A DNA stretch of 64,000 bases from CADEEN01 sp963816315 (GTDB lineage Bacteria; Pseudomonadota; Gammaproteobacteria; Burkholderiales; Burkholderiaceae_C). Both the position numbers and the translations under genes were made by a program. Below, piece after piece: positions 25,863 through 33,379 of the stretch (positions are counted from its first letter, which is position 1; the number at the start of each line of letters is the position of its first letter). A model generated the notes under the pieces. The model had not been told where the DNA came from, searched no databases, and was given only the letters and a program-made list of their open reading frames with translations. The stretch is taken from positions 6,525-70,524 of the forward strand of contig CAWFJZ010000045.1 in assembly GCA_963816315.1 (NCBI GenBank), read 5' to 3'.

Positions 25863-26015
25863 TGTCACCGCGAGGCGAGGTGACTGAGCCCGATGGTCGT
25901 GCAAGGCGAGCCACGCCACTTACCGCGTGCGCTTGCAGACGATGCCTTGCGGCACATCAACCGCGCCGGCAAGCACCGTCGTGAAAATGTTCGGGTCGCC
26001 TGCCGAGCGATTTCG

Positions 26016-26705
26016 ATGGACCTGCGCGTCTTCAACATCCCCCGCTACCTGTCGGTGCAGCCGCTGTTCACCGACCTGAGCCCGACCGAACTCGAGCGCT
26101 TGGCGCAGGGCTGCGCATTGCGGCGCTTCGGGCGCGGCGAAGACATCTTTCGCGTCGGTGCGCGCTGCGAGGAGTTCCATGTCTGCGTCACGGGGCAAGT
26201 GAAGCTGTTCGCGGTGTCGCCGGCCGGCGCCGAGAAGGTGATCGACATCATCGCGCCGGGGCAGAGCTTTGCCGAGGCGCTGATGTTCACCGGCGCGCCG
26301 TACATCATCAACGCGCAGGCGCTGTCGGATTGCCTGCTGCTGACGGTGAAGAAGCAGGCGGTGGAAGCCGAGATCGCGCACGACGCGCGCTTCGCGCTGC
26401 GCATGCTGGCCGGCATCTCGCGCCGCCTGCACGGCCTCGTCCATGACGTGGAGGCGTATGCGCTGCACAGCGGCGTGCAGCGCGTGATCGGTTATCTGCT
26501 GCGCGACATTGCCGCCGATGAGGATCAGCCGGTGACGGTGTCGCTGCCGGTCAGCAAGGCGACGATCGCCTCGCGCCTGTCGCTGACGCCGGAGTATTTT
26601 TCGCGCGTGCTGCACGAGCTCGAAGCGGCGGGGCTGGTGCGCATCGACAAGCGCGACATCCACATCCTCGATGCGGGGGCGCTGGCGAACTACCGCTCAC
26701 CCTGA
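26016..26705 (+). CDS. Dnr-type Crp/Fnr-family regulator
   Basis: A 229-residue protein with a cyclic-nucleotide-binding-like sensor domain (about residues 15-130), a dimerisation helix and a C-terminal helix-turn-helix (VSKATIASRLSLTPEYFSRV). There is no N-terminal Cys cluster, so it is not an oxygen-sensing FNR. The segments GQVKLFAVSPAGAEKV and GQSFAEALMF resemble Pseudomonas Dnr, a heme-based NO sensor that activates nir and nor genes. The recognition helix motif E-x-x-S-R fits TTGAT-N4-ATCAA sites, several of which occur in this window. It converges on the nir operon, overlapping its last gene by 16 bases. Confidence 0.85.
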   Translation: MDLRVFNIPRYLSVQPLFTDLSPTELERLAQGCALRRFGRGEDIFRVGARCEEFHVCVTGQVKLFAVSPAGAEKVIDIIAPGQSFAEALMFTGAPYIINAQALSDCLLLTVKKQAVEAEIAHDARFALRMLAGISRRLHGLVHDVEAYALHSGVQRVIGYLLRDIAADEDQPVTVSLPVSKATIASRLSLTPEYFSRVLHELEAAGLVRIDKRDIHILDAGALANYRSP

Positions 26706-27196
26706 GGCTGGCGTTCGATGACGCGGCGCACGTCGAGGTTGACGACGAGCCGCGCGTCGGGCGTCTGCACGGTCAGGTAAGCCGCGCCACGCGCGTCGGT
26801 GTCGAGCGTTCGTGCCGGTGCGTCGAGCGCCGTGCGCCGCACGCCGAGAAAGCCGGGTGCGGCGATCGCTTCGCCCATGCGCCAGTCGTGCACGAGTCCG
26901 TCGTGGATCGGCGGCGCGTTCGGGTCCACCGACAGCTCCCACAACTCGGGCAGCGTGTCGAAGGCGATGACGAAGCTGCGGCGCTGCGGCAGCCAGCGCA
27001 CGGCGCTGACGGCGCTCGCGTTGTCGCCGGACAGGGCGCGCGCGGGCAGCGTCTTCACCGGCTGGCCGGTATCGAAGACGACGACCGCATGGCCCTGGCC
27101 TTCGACGCGCCAACGGCCGTCACTGGATTCGGCAGCAGGCGCGGCCAGCGCGATGCCGCAGCATGCGGCCAGCGCCAGCGCCGCGGATCGGATCAC
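26690..27196 (-). CDS. Small periplasmic protein of nir operon (NirF/cd1 C-terminal-like)
   Basis: A 168-residue protein with a signal peptide (IRSAALALAACCGIALAAPA). The mature part has beta-propeller-like strands (VSAVRWLPQRRSFVIAFDTLPELWELSVD; GEAIAAPGFLGVRR) similar in style to the d1-heme domain fold of NirS/NirF but far too short for a full eight-bladed propeller. The start is GTG 27196, overlapping the cytochrome c stop (GTGA). Position as third gene after nirS suggests a role in nitrite reductase maturation; this is inference. None of the d1-heme biosynthesis genes (nirD/L/G/H/J/E) follow. Confidence 0.6.
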   Translation of the reverse strand: MIRSAALALAACCGIALAAPAAESSDGRWRVEGQGHAVVVFDTGQPVKTLPARALSGDNASAVSAVRWLPQRRSFVIAFDTLPELWELSVDPNAPPIHDGLVHDWRMGEAIAAPGFLGVRRTALDAPARTLDTDARGAAYLTVQTPDARLVVNLDVRRVIERQPQGER

Positions 27197-27525
27197 GACT
27201 TCAGGATCAGCTCGATCGCTTCCTTCAGATCCTTGTCGCCGATCTTCTCCGGCGGGTTCGGCGCCATCGGCACCGGGCCGAAGACGCCGCTGCCGCCCTT
27301 GCGCACTTTCTCGGCGAGCTTGGCCGGCGCGTCGGCTTGACCCTTGTACTTGGCCGCGATCTCTTTGAACGGCGGGCCGACGAGCTTCTTGTCCTTGGTG
27401 TGGCAGGCCATGCAGCCGGCCTTGTCCATCGCAGCGAGCGTCGATGCGTCGTCGGCCTGGGCGGCGAAGGCGGCGAGCGCCAACGCGGCCAGCAGCGCGA
27501 GCGAGGGCAGGAGGTGGTGCTTCAT
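27193..27525 (-). CDS. nirM: Cytochrome c551/c8-type monoheme cytochrome
   Basis: A 110-residue periplasmic protein with a signal peptide (about residues 1-24) and one class I heme site, CMACH, followed by KKLVGPPFKEIAAKY; the axial Met lies in GPVPMAPNP. This pattern is that of cytochrome c551, the electron donor of cd1 nitrite reductase. It follows nirS immediately, sharing one base between stop and start. It could also feed the CuA subunit of the oxidase/NOR cluster. Confidence 0.9.
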   Translation of the reverse strand: MKHHLLPSLALLAALALAAFAAQADDASTLAAMDKAGCMACHTKDKKLVGPPFKEIAAKYKGQADAPAKLAEKVRKGGSGVFGPVPMAPNPPEKIGDKDLKEAIELILKS

Positions 27526-29243
27526 CAGTAAACGTCCTTCTGCGTGTTGTTGACATTGAACTTGCCGGTCGGCGTGATCAGGCGCGGGTCCTTGATCACG
27601 GCTTTGAGTTTTCGCGTCTTGTCATCGACGACGACGATCGCGCTCTGCTTGTCCTTGGCGCTCCAGACCGAGAACCAGACCTCGTCGCCGGCCAGATTGA
27701 ACTCGGGCTGCACGACGCGCTTGGCGCCGTCGTCCTTGATGCCGGCCCATTCGGCGATCGGCAGCACGACGAAGCCCTTGTCGAGGTGGTCGATGTCGAA
27801 CACCGCCACCGATTGCGAGACCTTCGGGTCCGGGTTCAGCGCGGTATCGACATACAGGTTCTTGCTCTTCGGGTGCGTCTTGATGAACAGCGAGCCGCCG
27901 CCCTGGCCCTTCAAAGACGCCACCTGCGTGAACGCGACCTGCTTGTGCTTCACCGGGTCGGTGGCGATCAGCGCGATGTTCTCGTCGCCGAGGTGGCCGG
28001 TGGCCCAGACCGGGCCGAAGGTCGGGTGCACGAAGTTGGCGCCGCGGCCGGGGTGCGGGATCTTGCCGACGTTGATCAGCTTGACCAGCTTGCCGTCCTT
28101 CATGTCCACCACGGCGATCTTGTTGCTCTGATTCGCCGCGACGAGGAAGTAGCGCTTCGTCGAATCGAAACCACCGTCGTGCAGGAAGCGCGCGGTGCCG
28201 ATCGTCGTCACCTTCAGCGCATCGACATTGCTGTAGTCCACCAGCAGCGTCTGCCCGGTCTCTTTGACGTTGACGACGAACTCGGGCTTGAAGTGGCTGG
28301 CGACGATCGAGGCCACACGCGGCTCCGGGTGGTACTCCTGCTTGTCCACCGTGTTGCCGCGCGTGCTGACAACCTTCAGCGGCTCGAGCGTGTCGCCCTT
28401 CATGATCGTGTACTGCGGCGGCCAGTAGGCGCCGGCGATCGCCAGCTTGTCTTCGTAGCCCTTGTACTTGCTCGTGTCCACCGAGCGCGCTTCGAGGCCG
28501 ACGCGCACTTCGGCGACGTTGTCGGGCTTTTCCATCCACAGGTCGATCATGTTGATCTTGGCGTCGCGGCCGATCACGAACAGGTAGCGGCCCGACGCCG
28601 ACATGCGCGAGATGTGCACCGCGTAGCCGGTCTTGACGATGTTGATGATCTTCTTCGTGTCGCCGTCGATCAGCGCGACCTCGCCGCTGTCGCGCAGCGT
28701 GGTGGAAAAGATGTTGGCGATGTTGTAGTTGTTCATCTTCTTCGTCGGCCGCTGCGCCACCGGCACGATGACCTTCCAGCTCTTCTTCATCTCCTCCATG
28801 CCGAACTCGGGCGGCAGCGGCGGATCGTGCTGGATGTAGCGCGCCATGATGTCCACTTCTTTTTCGCTCAGGTCGCCGCTGGTCTGCCAGTTGGGCATGC
28901 CCGCGGGCGAGCCGTAGGCGATGAAGACCTTCAGGTAATCGGTGCCCTTGCCCAGCGTCAGGTCCGGCGTCAGCGCCTTGCCGGTCGCGCCCTTGCGCAG
29001 CACGCCGTGGCAGCCGGCGCAGCGCTCGAAGTAGATCTTGCGCGCCACGTCGAACTCGGCCACGGTCATCGGCGGCGCTTTCGGGTTCGTGCTTTGCACC
29101 ATCGGCACGTCGGCCAATGCCGACGGCGCGGCGTGGTACTTCACGTCGCCGGGGTCCTTCTTCTCATCGTCGGCGGCCGCGGCCCACGGCGTGCCCAACA
29201 GCAGCGCGGCGAGCGTGATCATGGTCAGGCGCAAGGCATTCAT
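27525..29243 (-). CDS. nirS: Cytochrome cd1 nitrite reductase
   Basis: A 572-residue periplasmic enzyme that reduces nitrite to NO. It has a signal peptide (about residues 1-23), an N-terminal cytochrome c domain with CAGCH (near residue 75) and an eight-bladed d1-heme propeller. Diagnostic segments include the proximal d1 ligand region TGYAVHISRMSASGRY and the active-site His regions (PRVASIVASHFKPEFVVN; GRGANFVHPTFGPVWATGH). Length is normal for the family. A perfect FNR/Dnr box lies 55 bp upstream of ATG 29243. The d1 cofactor genes are not in this window. Confidence 0.97.
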   Translation of the reverse strand: MNALRLTMITLAALLLGTPWAAAADDEKKDPGDVKYHAAPSALADVPMVQSTNPKAPPMTVAEFDVARKIYFERCAGCHGVLRKGATGKALTPDLTLGKGTDYLKVFIAYGSPAGMPNWQTSGDLSEKEVDIMARYIQHDPPLPPEFGMEEMKKSWKVIVPVAQRPTKKMNNYNIANIFSTTLRDSGEVALIDGDTKKIINIVKTGYAVHISRMSASGRYLFVIGRDAKINMIDLWMEKPDNVAEVRVGLEARSVDTSKYKGYEDKLAIAGAYWPPQYTIMKGDTLEPLKVVSTRGNTVDKQEYHPEPRVASIVASHFKPEFVVNVKETGQTLLVDYSNVDALKVTTIGTARFLHDGGFDSTKRYFLVAANQSNKIAVVDMKDGKLVKLINVGKIPHPGRGANFVHPTFGPVWATGHLGDENIALIATDPVKHKQVAFTQVASLKGQGGGSLFIKTHPKSKNLYVDTALNPDPKVSQSVAVFDIDHLDKGFVVLPIAEWAGIKDDGAKRVVQPEFNLAGDEVWFSVWSAKDKQSAIVVVDDKTRKLKAVIKDPRLITPTGKFNVNNTQKDVY

Positions 29244-29297
29244 CGAAGCTCCTCGTTGTTTCAGACGCCATCGTCACGCTGCGACCAGGACCTGTCC

Positions 29298-29311
29298 TTG
29301 AACTGCATCAA
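29298..29311. promoter_or_regulatory. FNR/Dnr-type box TTGAACTGCATCAA
   Basis: A TTGA-N6-TCAA palindrome in the divergent region between nirS (start 29243) and the TonB receptor (start 29347). The spacing from nirS is typical of a class II activator site. Confidence 0.75.
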
Positions 29312-29346
29312 AGTGCGCACAGGTCGCGCCGCCGATGCTCGCGGCC

Positions 29347-31275
29347 ATGAACAAGAACACCATTGCCGTCGCCGCCGCGCTGTCGTGCGGCGCTGCTTGG
29401 GCCCAGCCCAACGCCAGCGCGCCCGACCAGACCATCGTCATCACCGCCACACGCTACGCGATGGTCGCCACCGACGCGCCGGCCGCATTGAGCGTGATCA
29501 CCCGGCGCGAGATCGAAGCGCGCGGCGCCGACAACGTGCTCGACGCGATCCGCGGCGACACCGGCCTGTCGCTGCAGGGCCGCGCGGTCGGCGGGCGCAA
29601 GGTGATCAGCATCCGCGGGCTGGACAGCCGGCATGCGCTGTTCCTCGTCGATGGAAAACGCATCGGCGCCTCCGACGGCGTGATCGGCGCTTCCGACTTC
29701 CAGTACGACTGGATCGCCGTGGACGACATCGAGCGCATCGAGATCGTGCGCGGGCCGATGTCGGTGCTCTACGGCTCGGAGGCCGTGGGCGGCGTCGTCA
29801 ACATCATCACCCGCCAGCCGGGCGACGCCTGGCGTTTCGGCGCGATGGCCGAGGGCATCGCCGCCGACGGCGGGCGCGGCGGCAACGGCTGGCGCAGCGG
29901 CGTGCGCGCCGACGGGCCGCTCGGCGGTGGCTTCTATCTGCGCGCCGGCGTCGCGGTGTCGAAGGGCGATGCGATCGCCTCGCCGGTCGATCCACGACTG
30001 TCGGAACTCGAAGCGCGCGACAAGCGTGACGGCTGGCTCGGCGTGTCGTGGCGCGGGCTCAAAGGGCAGCGCTTCGAAGTCGAACACCGCAACGGCACGG
30101 AAGACCGCGAGGGCAACGCGCGCGAGCGCGGCGGCCAGCGGCGCTATCACGTCACCTTCAACGACATCGAGCGCGCAATGACGTCGCTGAACTGGGAAGC
30201 GGAGTGGGCGTCGCAGTTCGAAACGCAATTGCGTGCCTACCGCTCGACGATCGACGTTGAAAATCGGCGCACCAACGGCGTCGCCGTCAACGTGCCGCAG
30301 AAGGTCGAAGAGCAGGTGCTCGAAGGCCAAGCGCGGCGGCCGTTCGGCGAGGCGCACGCGTTGACCGCGGGCTTCGAAGCGCGCAACGAATCGCTCGACG
30401 ACCCGGGCCTGCCGGGCGGGCGGTCGACGCTGCCGCACCGCTCGCTGTTCGTGCAGGACGAGTGGCGTGTCGCCAAGCCGTTGACCCTGACCTTGGGCGC
30501 GCGCCACGACAGGCACGACCGCTATGGCAACGAGTGGAGCCCGCGCGCCTATGCGGTGTGGCGAGTTGCACCGGAGTGGACCGTCAAAGGCGGCTACAGC
30601 CACGGCTTCAAGGTGCCGAACCTGAAGCAGGTCGTGCCCGGCGCGCGCCCCGAAGGGCCGAACACCTTCATCGGCAACCCGGATTTGTTGCCCGAAGTCA
30701 GCGATGCGCTGGAGATCGGCGTCGGCTATGCGGCCGGCCCGACGCAGGCGCAGTTGATGCTGTTCGACCAGCGCGTCGATGATCTGATCGAAGTGCGCCT
30801 GGTCGCGCCCGGCCCGACGCCGGGCATCGGCACCTACACCTACGAGAACCTGGCCAAGGCCAAGCTGCGCGGCGTCGAAGCCTCGTGGTCGCAGCCGCTG
30901 GGGCAGGGCTTCACGACGGGCCTGTCCTATACCTACCTCGACGCGAAGAACGGCAACGGCCAGCGCCTCGAACGCCGGCCGCGGCACAGCGCGGTGGCGC
31001 GGCTCGACTGGCAGCAGGGCGGGTGGCGCTTCGGCGCGACGCTCGAACATGCCGGCGATCAGGTCTTGCCCGGCGCGCCGCCGAACACCGCGGCGCAGAG
31101 AGTGCCCGACGTGGCGCTGCTCGGCGGCCATGTCACGGCGAGCCTGCCAGCGGGCCTCGAAGCGACGCTCGGCGTGCGCAACCTCGACGATGTGCGGCTC
31201 GCGCAGAAATCCGCGCTGTTCACGCAAGTGGAGGCGCCGCGGACCTGGCGGCTGACATTGCGCGGCCGTTGGTGA
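29347..31275 (+). CDS. TonB-dependent outer membrane receptor
   Basis: About 642 residues: signal peptide MNKNTIAVAAALSCGAAWAQ, a TonB-box-like QTIVITATR, a plug domain (VLDAIRGDTGLSLQGR, ISIRGLDSRHALFLVDGKR, EIVRGPMSVLYGSEAVGGVVNI) and a 22-strand barrel ending in an aromatic-terminated strand (WRLTLRGRW). It imports a metal chelate or similar ligand using TonB energy. Divergent transcription from nirS over a shared Dnr box suggests co-regulation, perhaps iron/heme or copper supply for denitrification; the ligand is inference. ATG 29335 is an alternative start 4 codons upstream. Confidence 0.88.
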   Translation: MNKNTIAVAAALSCGAAWAQPNASAPDQTIVITATRYAMVATDAPAALSVITRREIEARGADNVLDAIRGDTGLSLQGRAVGGRKVISIRGLDSRHALFLVDGKRIGASDGVIGASDFQYDWIAVDDIERIEIVRGPMSVLYGSEAVGGVVNIITRQPGDAWRFGAMAEGIAADGGRGGNGWRSGVRADGPLGGGFYLRAGVAVSKGDAIASPVDPRLSELEARDKRDGWLGVSWRGLKGQRFEVEHRNGTEDREGNARERGGQRRYHVTFNDIERAMTSLNWEAEWASQFETQLRAYRSTIDVENRRTNGVAVNVPQKVEEQVLEGQARRPFGEAHALTAGFEARNESLDDPGLPGGRSTLPHRSLFVQDEWRVAKPLTLTLGARHDRHDRYGNEWSPRAYAVWRVAPEWTVKGGYSHGFKVPNLKQVVPGARPEGPNTFIGNPDLLPEVSDALEIGVGYAAGPTQAQLMLFDQRVDDLIEVRLVAPGPTPGIGTYTYENLAKAKLRGVEASWSQPLGQGFTTGLSYTYLDAKNGNGQRLERRPRHSAVARLDWQQGGWRFGATLEHAGDQVLPGAPPNTAAQRVPDVALLGGHVTASLPAGLEATLGVRNLDDVRLAQKSALFTQVEAPRTWRLTLRGRW

Positions 31276-31282
31276 GTCGGGC

Positions 31283-31296
31283 TTGATGCCGGTCAA
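31283..31296. promoter_or_regulatory. FNR/Dnr-type box TTGATGCCGGTCAA
   Basis: A TTGAT-GCCG-GTCAA palindrome just after the TonB receptor stop, ending 61 bp before the nitronate monooxygenase-like start. Confidence 0.65.
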
Positions 31297-31357
31297 GGTG
31301 GGCGAGCCGCAGGGCCGCTACGGTGAGCTGTTTTGCGCTGACCGCAAGCGCGAGTTC

Positions 31358-32572
31358 ATGAACGAACCACTTCTCATCGACGCCGATCTCGCCACGCGCT
31401 GGCACGCCAGCGGCTTGAAGCCGCTGCATGTGGCCGGCCGCACCTTGCTGCCGCTCGTGCAGGGCGGCATGGGCGTCGGCGTCTCGGCGCATCGCCTGGC
31501 AGGCAGCGTGGCCGCGCAAGGCGCCGTCGGCACGATCAGCTCGATCGATCTGCGCCGCCACCATCCGGACCTGATGGCGCGTACGCGAGCCGAGGGCACG
31601 GGGCCGCAGGCTCGGGCGGTGATCGATGCTGCCAACCTCGAAGCGCTCGCGCGCGAGATCGCAGCCGCGCGCACGTTGGCGCAAGGCCGCGGCCTGCTCG
31701 CCGTCAACGTGATGCGCGCGGTCAGCGAGTACGCGGCGCTGGTGCGCACGTCGCTTGAAGCCGGCATCGACGCGGTGGTCGTCGGCGCCGGCCTGCCGCT
31801 CGATCTGCCCGAGCTCGCGCGCGAGCATCCGAACGTCGCGCTGATCCCGATCCTGTCGGATGCGCGCGGCATCGCGCTCGTCGTCAAGAAGTGGGAACGC
31901 AAACAGCGCATCCCCGATGCGATCGTCATCGAACACCCGCGCTGGGCGGGAGGGCATCTCGGCGCAGCGAAGGTTGAAGACTTGGGTGACCCGCGCTTCG
32001 ACTTCGAGCGCGTGCTGCCCGAGGCTCAGGCCTCCCTGCGCAGCGCCGGCATCGAGCGCGAGGTGCCGCTGATCGTTGCCGGCGGCATCCGCACGTTCGA
32101 AGACATCGCGCACTGGCAATCGCTCGGCGCCGCGGCGGTGCAGCTCGGCACGCCGTTCGTGGCCACCGAGGAGTGCGACGCGCATCCGGCCTTCAAGCAG
32201 GTGTTGGCCGCGGCGCGAGACGAAGACGTGGTCGAGTTCACCAGCGTCGCCGGCCTGCCGGCGCGCGCGGTCAAGACGCGCTGGCTGCGCAACTACCTCG
32301 ATGCATTGCCGCGCCTGCAGCAAACGGTGCACAAGAAATCGCGCTGCACTCTCGCCTGGGATTGCCTGGCGCAATGCGGGCTGCGCGACGGGCTGCCGGG
32401 ATGGGGCCAGTTCTGCATCGACCAGCGCCTGGCCGCGGCCTTGCGCGGCGAGGTCGACAAGGGCCTGTTCTTCCGCGGCGCCGGCACGCTGCCGTTCGGC
32501 GAACGCATCGCCACCGTGCGCGCGCTGATCGAGCGGCTGCTGACGCCGGGTGTGGCGCTCGGCGCCGCCTGA
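31358..32572 (+). CDS. Nitronate monooxygenase-like FMN oxidoreductase
   Basis: A 404-residue TIM-barrel flavoprotein of the NMO/2-nitropropane dioxygenase family. It shows the N-terminal PLVQGGMGVGVSAHRLAGSVA, the IDAVVVGAGLPLDLP region, the flavin phosphate-binding IVAGGIRTFEDIAHWQSLGAAAVQLGT region and the later HKKSRCTLAWDCLAQCG Cys-rich tail. Family members oxidise nitronates or act as enoyl reductases. Genes of this type commonly accompany denitrification clusters, and a Dnr box lies upstream. ATG 31358 (MNEPLLIDAD) is preferred over the ATG at 31283, which lies inside the box. Confidence 0.85.
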   Translation: MNEPLLIDADLATRWHASGLKPLHVAGRTLLPLVQGGMGVGVSAHRLAGSVAAQGAVGTISSIDLRRHHPDLMARTRAEGTGPQARAVIDAANLEALAREIAAARTLAQGRGLLAVNVMRAVSEYAALVRTSLEAGIDAVVVGAGLPLDLPELAREHPNVALIPILSDARGIALVVKKWERKQRIPDAIVIEHPRWAGGHLGAAKVEDLGDPRFDFERVLPEAQASLRSAGIEREVPLIVAGGIRTFEDIAHWQSLGAAAVQLGTPFVATEECDAHPAFKQVLAAARDEDVVEFTSVAGLPARAVKTRWLRNYLDALPRLQQTVHKKSRCTLAWDCLAQCGLRDGLPGWGQFCIDQRLAAALRGEVDKGLFFRGAGTLPFGERIATVRALIERLLTPGVALGAA

Positions 32573-32973
32573 TGGATGGCTTGGCGTGGGTGCCGCCGAT
32601 CCGGCAAGGGCATCTGGCGTTGGTGGTTTTGAGCGGCACGCTGTTCGCTGTGCGCGGCGCAGGCGTGCTCGCCGGTGTGCGTTGGCCGCTGCACAAGGCG
32701 CTGCGCATCGGCAGCGTGGCCATCGACACGCTGCTGCTGGCAGCCGGCGCGACGCTGTGGTCGCTGCTGCAACTCAACCCGCTGCGCGAGAGCTGGCTCG
32801 GCGCCAAGCTGATCCTGCTCGTGCTCTACTTCGTGCTCGGCAGTTGGGCCTTGAAGCGCGCGCGAACCACTGCCGGCCGCACGGCCTTTTACATCGCTGC
32901 CTTGACGGTGTTCGCGACGATGGTCAGCATCGGCTGCACACGCCACCCGCTGGGGATATGGCGTTGGTTCTGA
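32572..32973 (+). CDS. SirB-family membrane protein
   Basis: A 133-residue protein with four transmembrane helices, resembling the SirB/DUF family (GHLALVVLSGTLFAVRG; IDTLLLAAGATLW; LGAKLILLVLYFVLGSWAL; TAFYIAALTVFATMVSIG). The role of the family is unclear. The ATG shares one base with the preceding stop (TGATG), so it is in an operon with the nitronate monooxygenase-like gene. Confidence 0.8.
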   Translation: MDGLAWVPPIRQGHLALVVLSGTLFAVRGAGVLAGVRWPLHKALRIGSVAIDTLLLAAGATLWSLLQLNPLRESWLGAKLILLVLYFVLGSWALKRARTTAGRTAFYIAALTVFATMVSIGCTRHPLGIWRWF

Positions 32974-32981
32974 ACGCGACG

Positions 32982-33353
32982 ATGCTCACACGACTGGCCC
33001 ATCTGCTGTTCTGGCGCTCGCTCGCACTGGCGTGTCTCGTGCTCGGCATCGTCGGCGCGTTCCTGCCGGTGCTGCCGACGACGCCGTTCCTGCTCGTCGC
33101 CGCCTGGGCCGGCGGCAAGGGCTGGCCGCAGCTCGAAGCCTGGCTCGTCGCGCACCCGCGCTGGGGGCCGCCAATCACGCGCTGGCGCGATCACCGCGCC
33201 GTGCCGCGCAGCGCCAAGTGGGCGGCCAGCGGCACGATGCTGACGAGCGTGGCGCTGCTGTGGCTGTCGCGCGCACCGATGGCGCTGCAGCTCGCGGTGC
33301 CTCTGCTTTTGGCGACCGTTGCCTGGTGGTTGTGGCGGCGGCCGGAGATTTGA
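32982..33353 (+). CDS. DUF454 (YbaN-like) inner-membrane protein
   Basis: A 123-residue protein with the DUF454 pattern: LGIVGAFLPVLPTTPFLLVAAWAGG followed by a short charged loop HPRWGPPITRWRDHRAVPRSAKW and two C-terminal helices. YbaN-like proteins are small membrane proteins with no firm role. ATG 32982 fits the usual family start; ATG 32958 overlaps the SirB gene. Confidence 0.85.
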   Translation: MLTRLAHLLFWRSLALACLVLGIVGAFLPVLPTTPFLLVAAWAGGKGWPQLEAWLVAHPRWGPPITRWRDHRAVPRSAKWAASGTMLTSVALLWLSRAPMALQLAVPLLLATVAWWLWRRPEI

Positions 33354-33379
33354 TCGACACCTGGAGAGAAAGAAAAACC

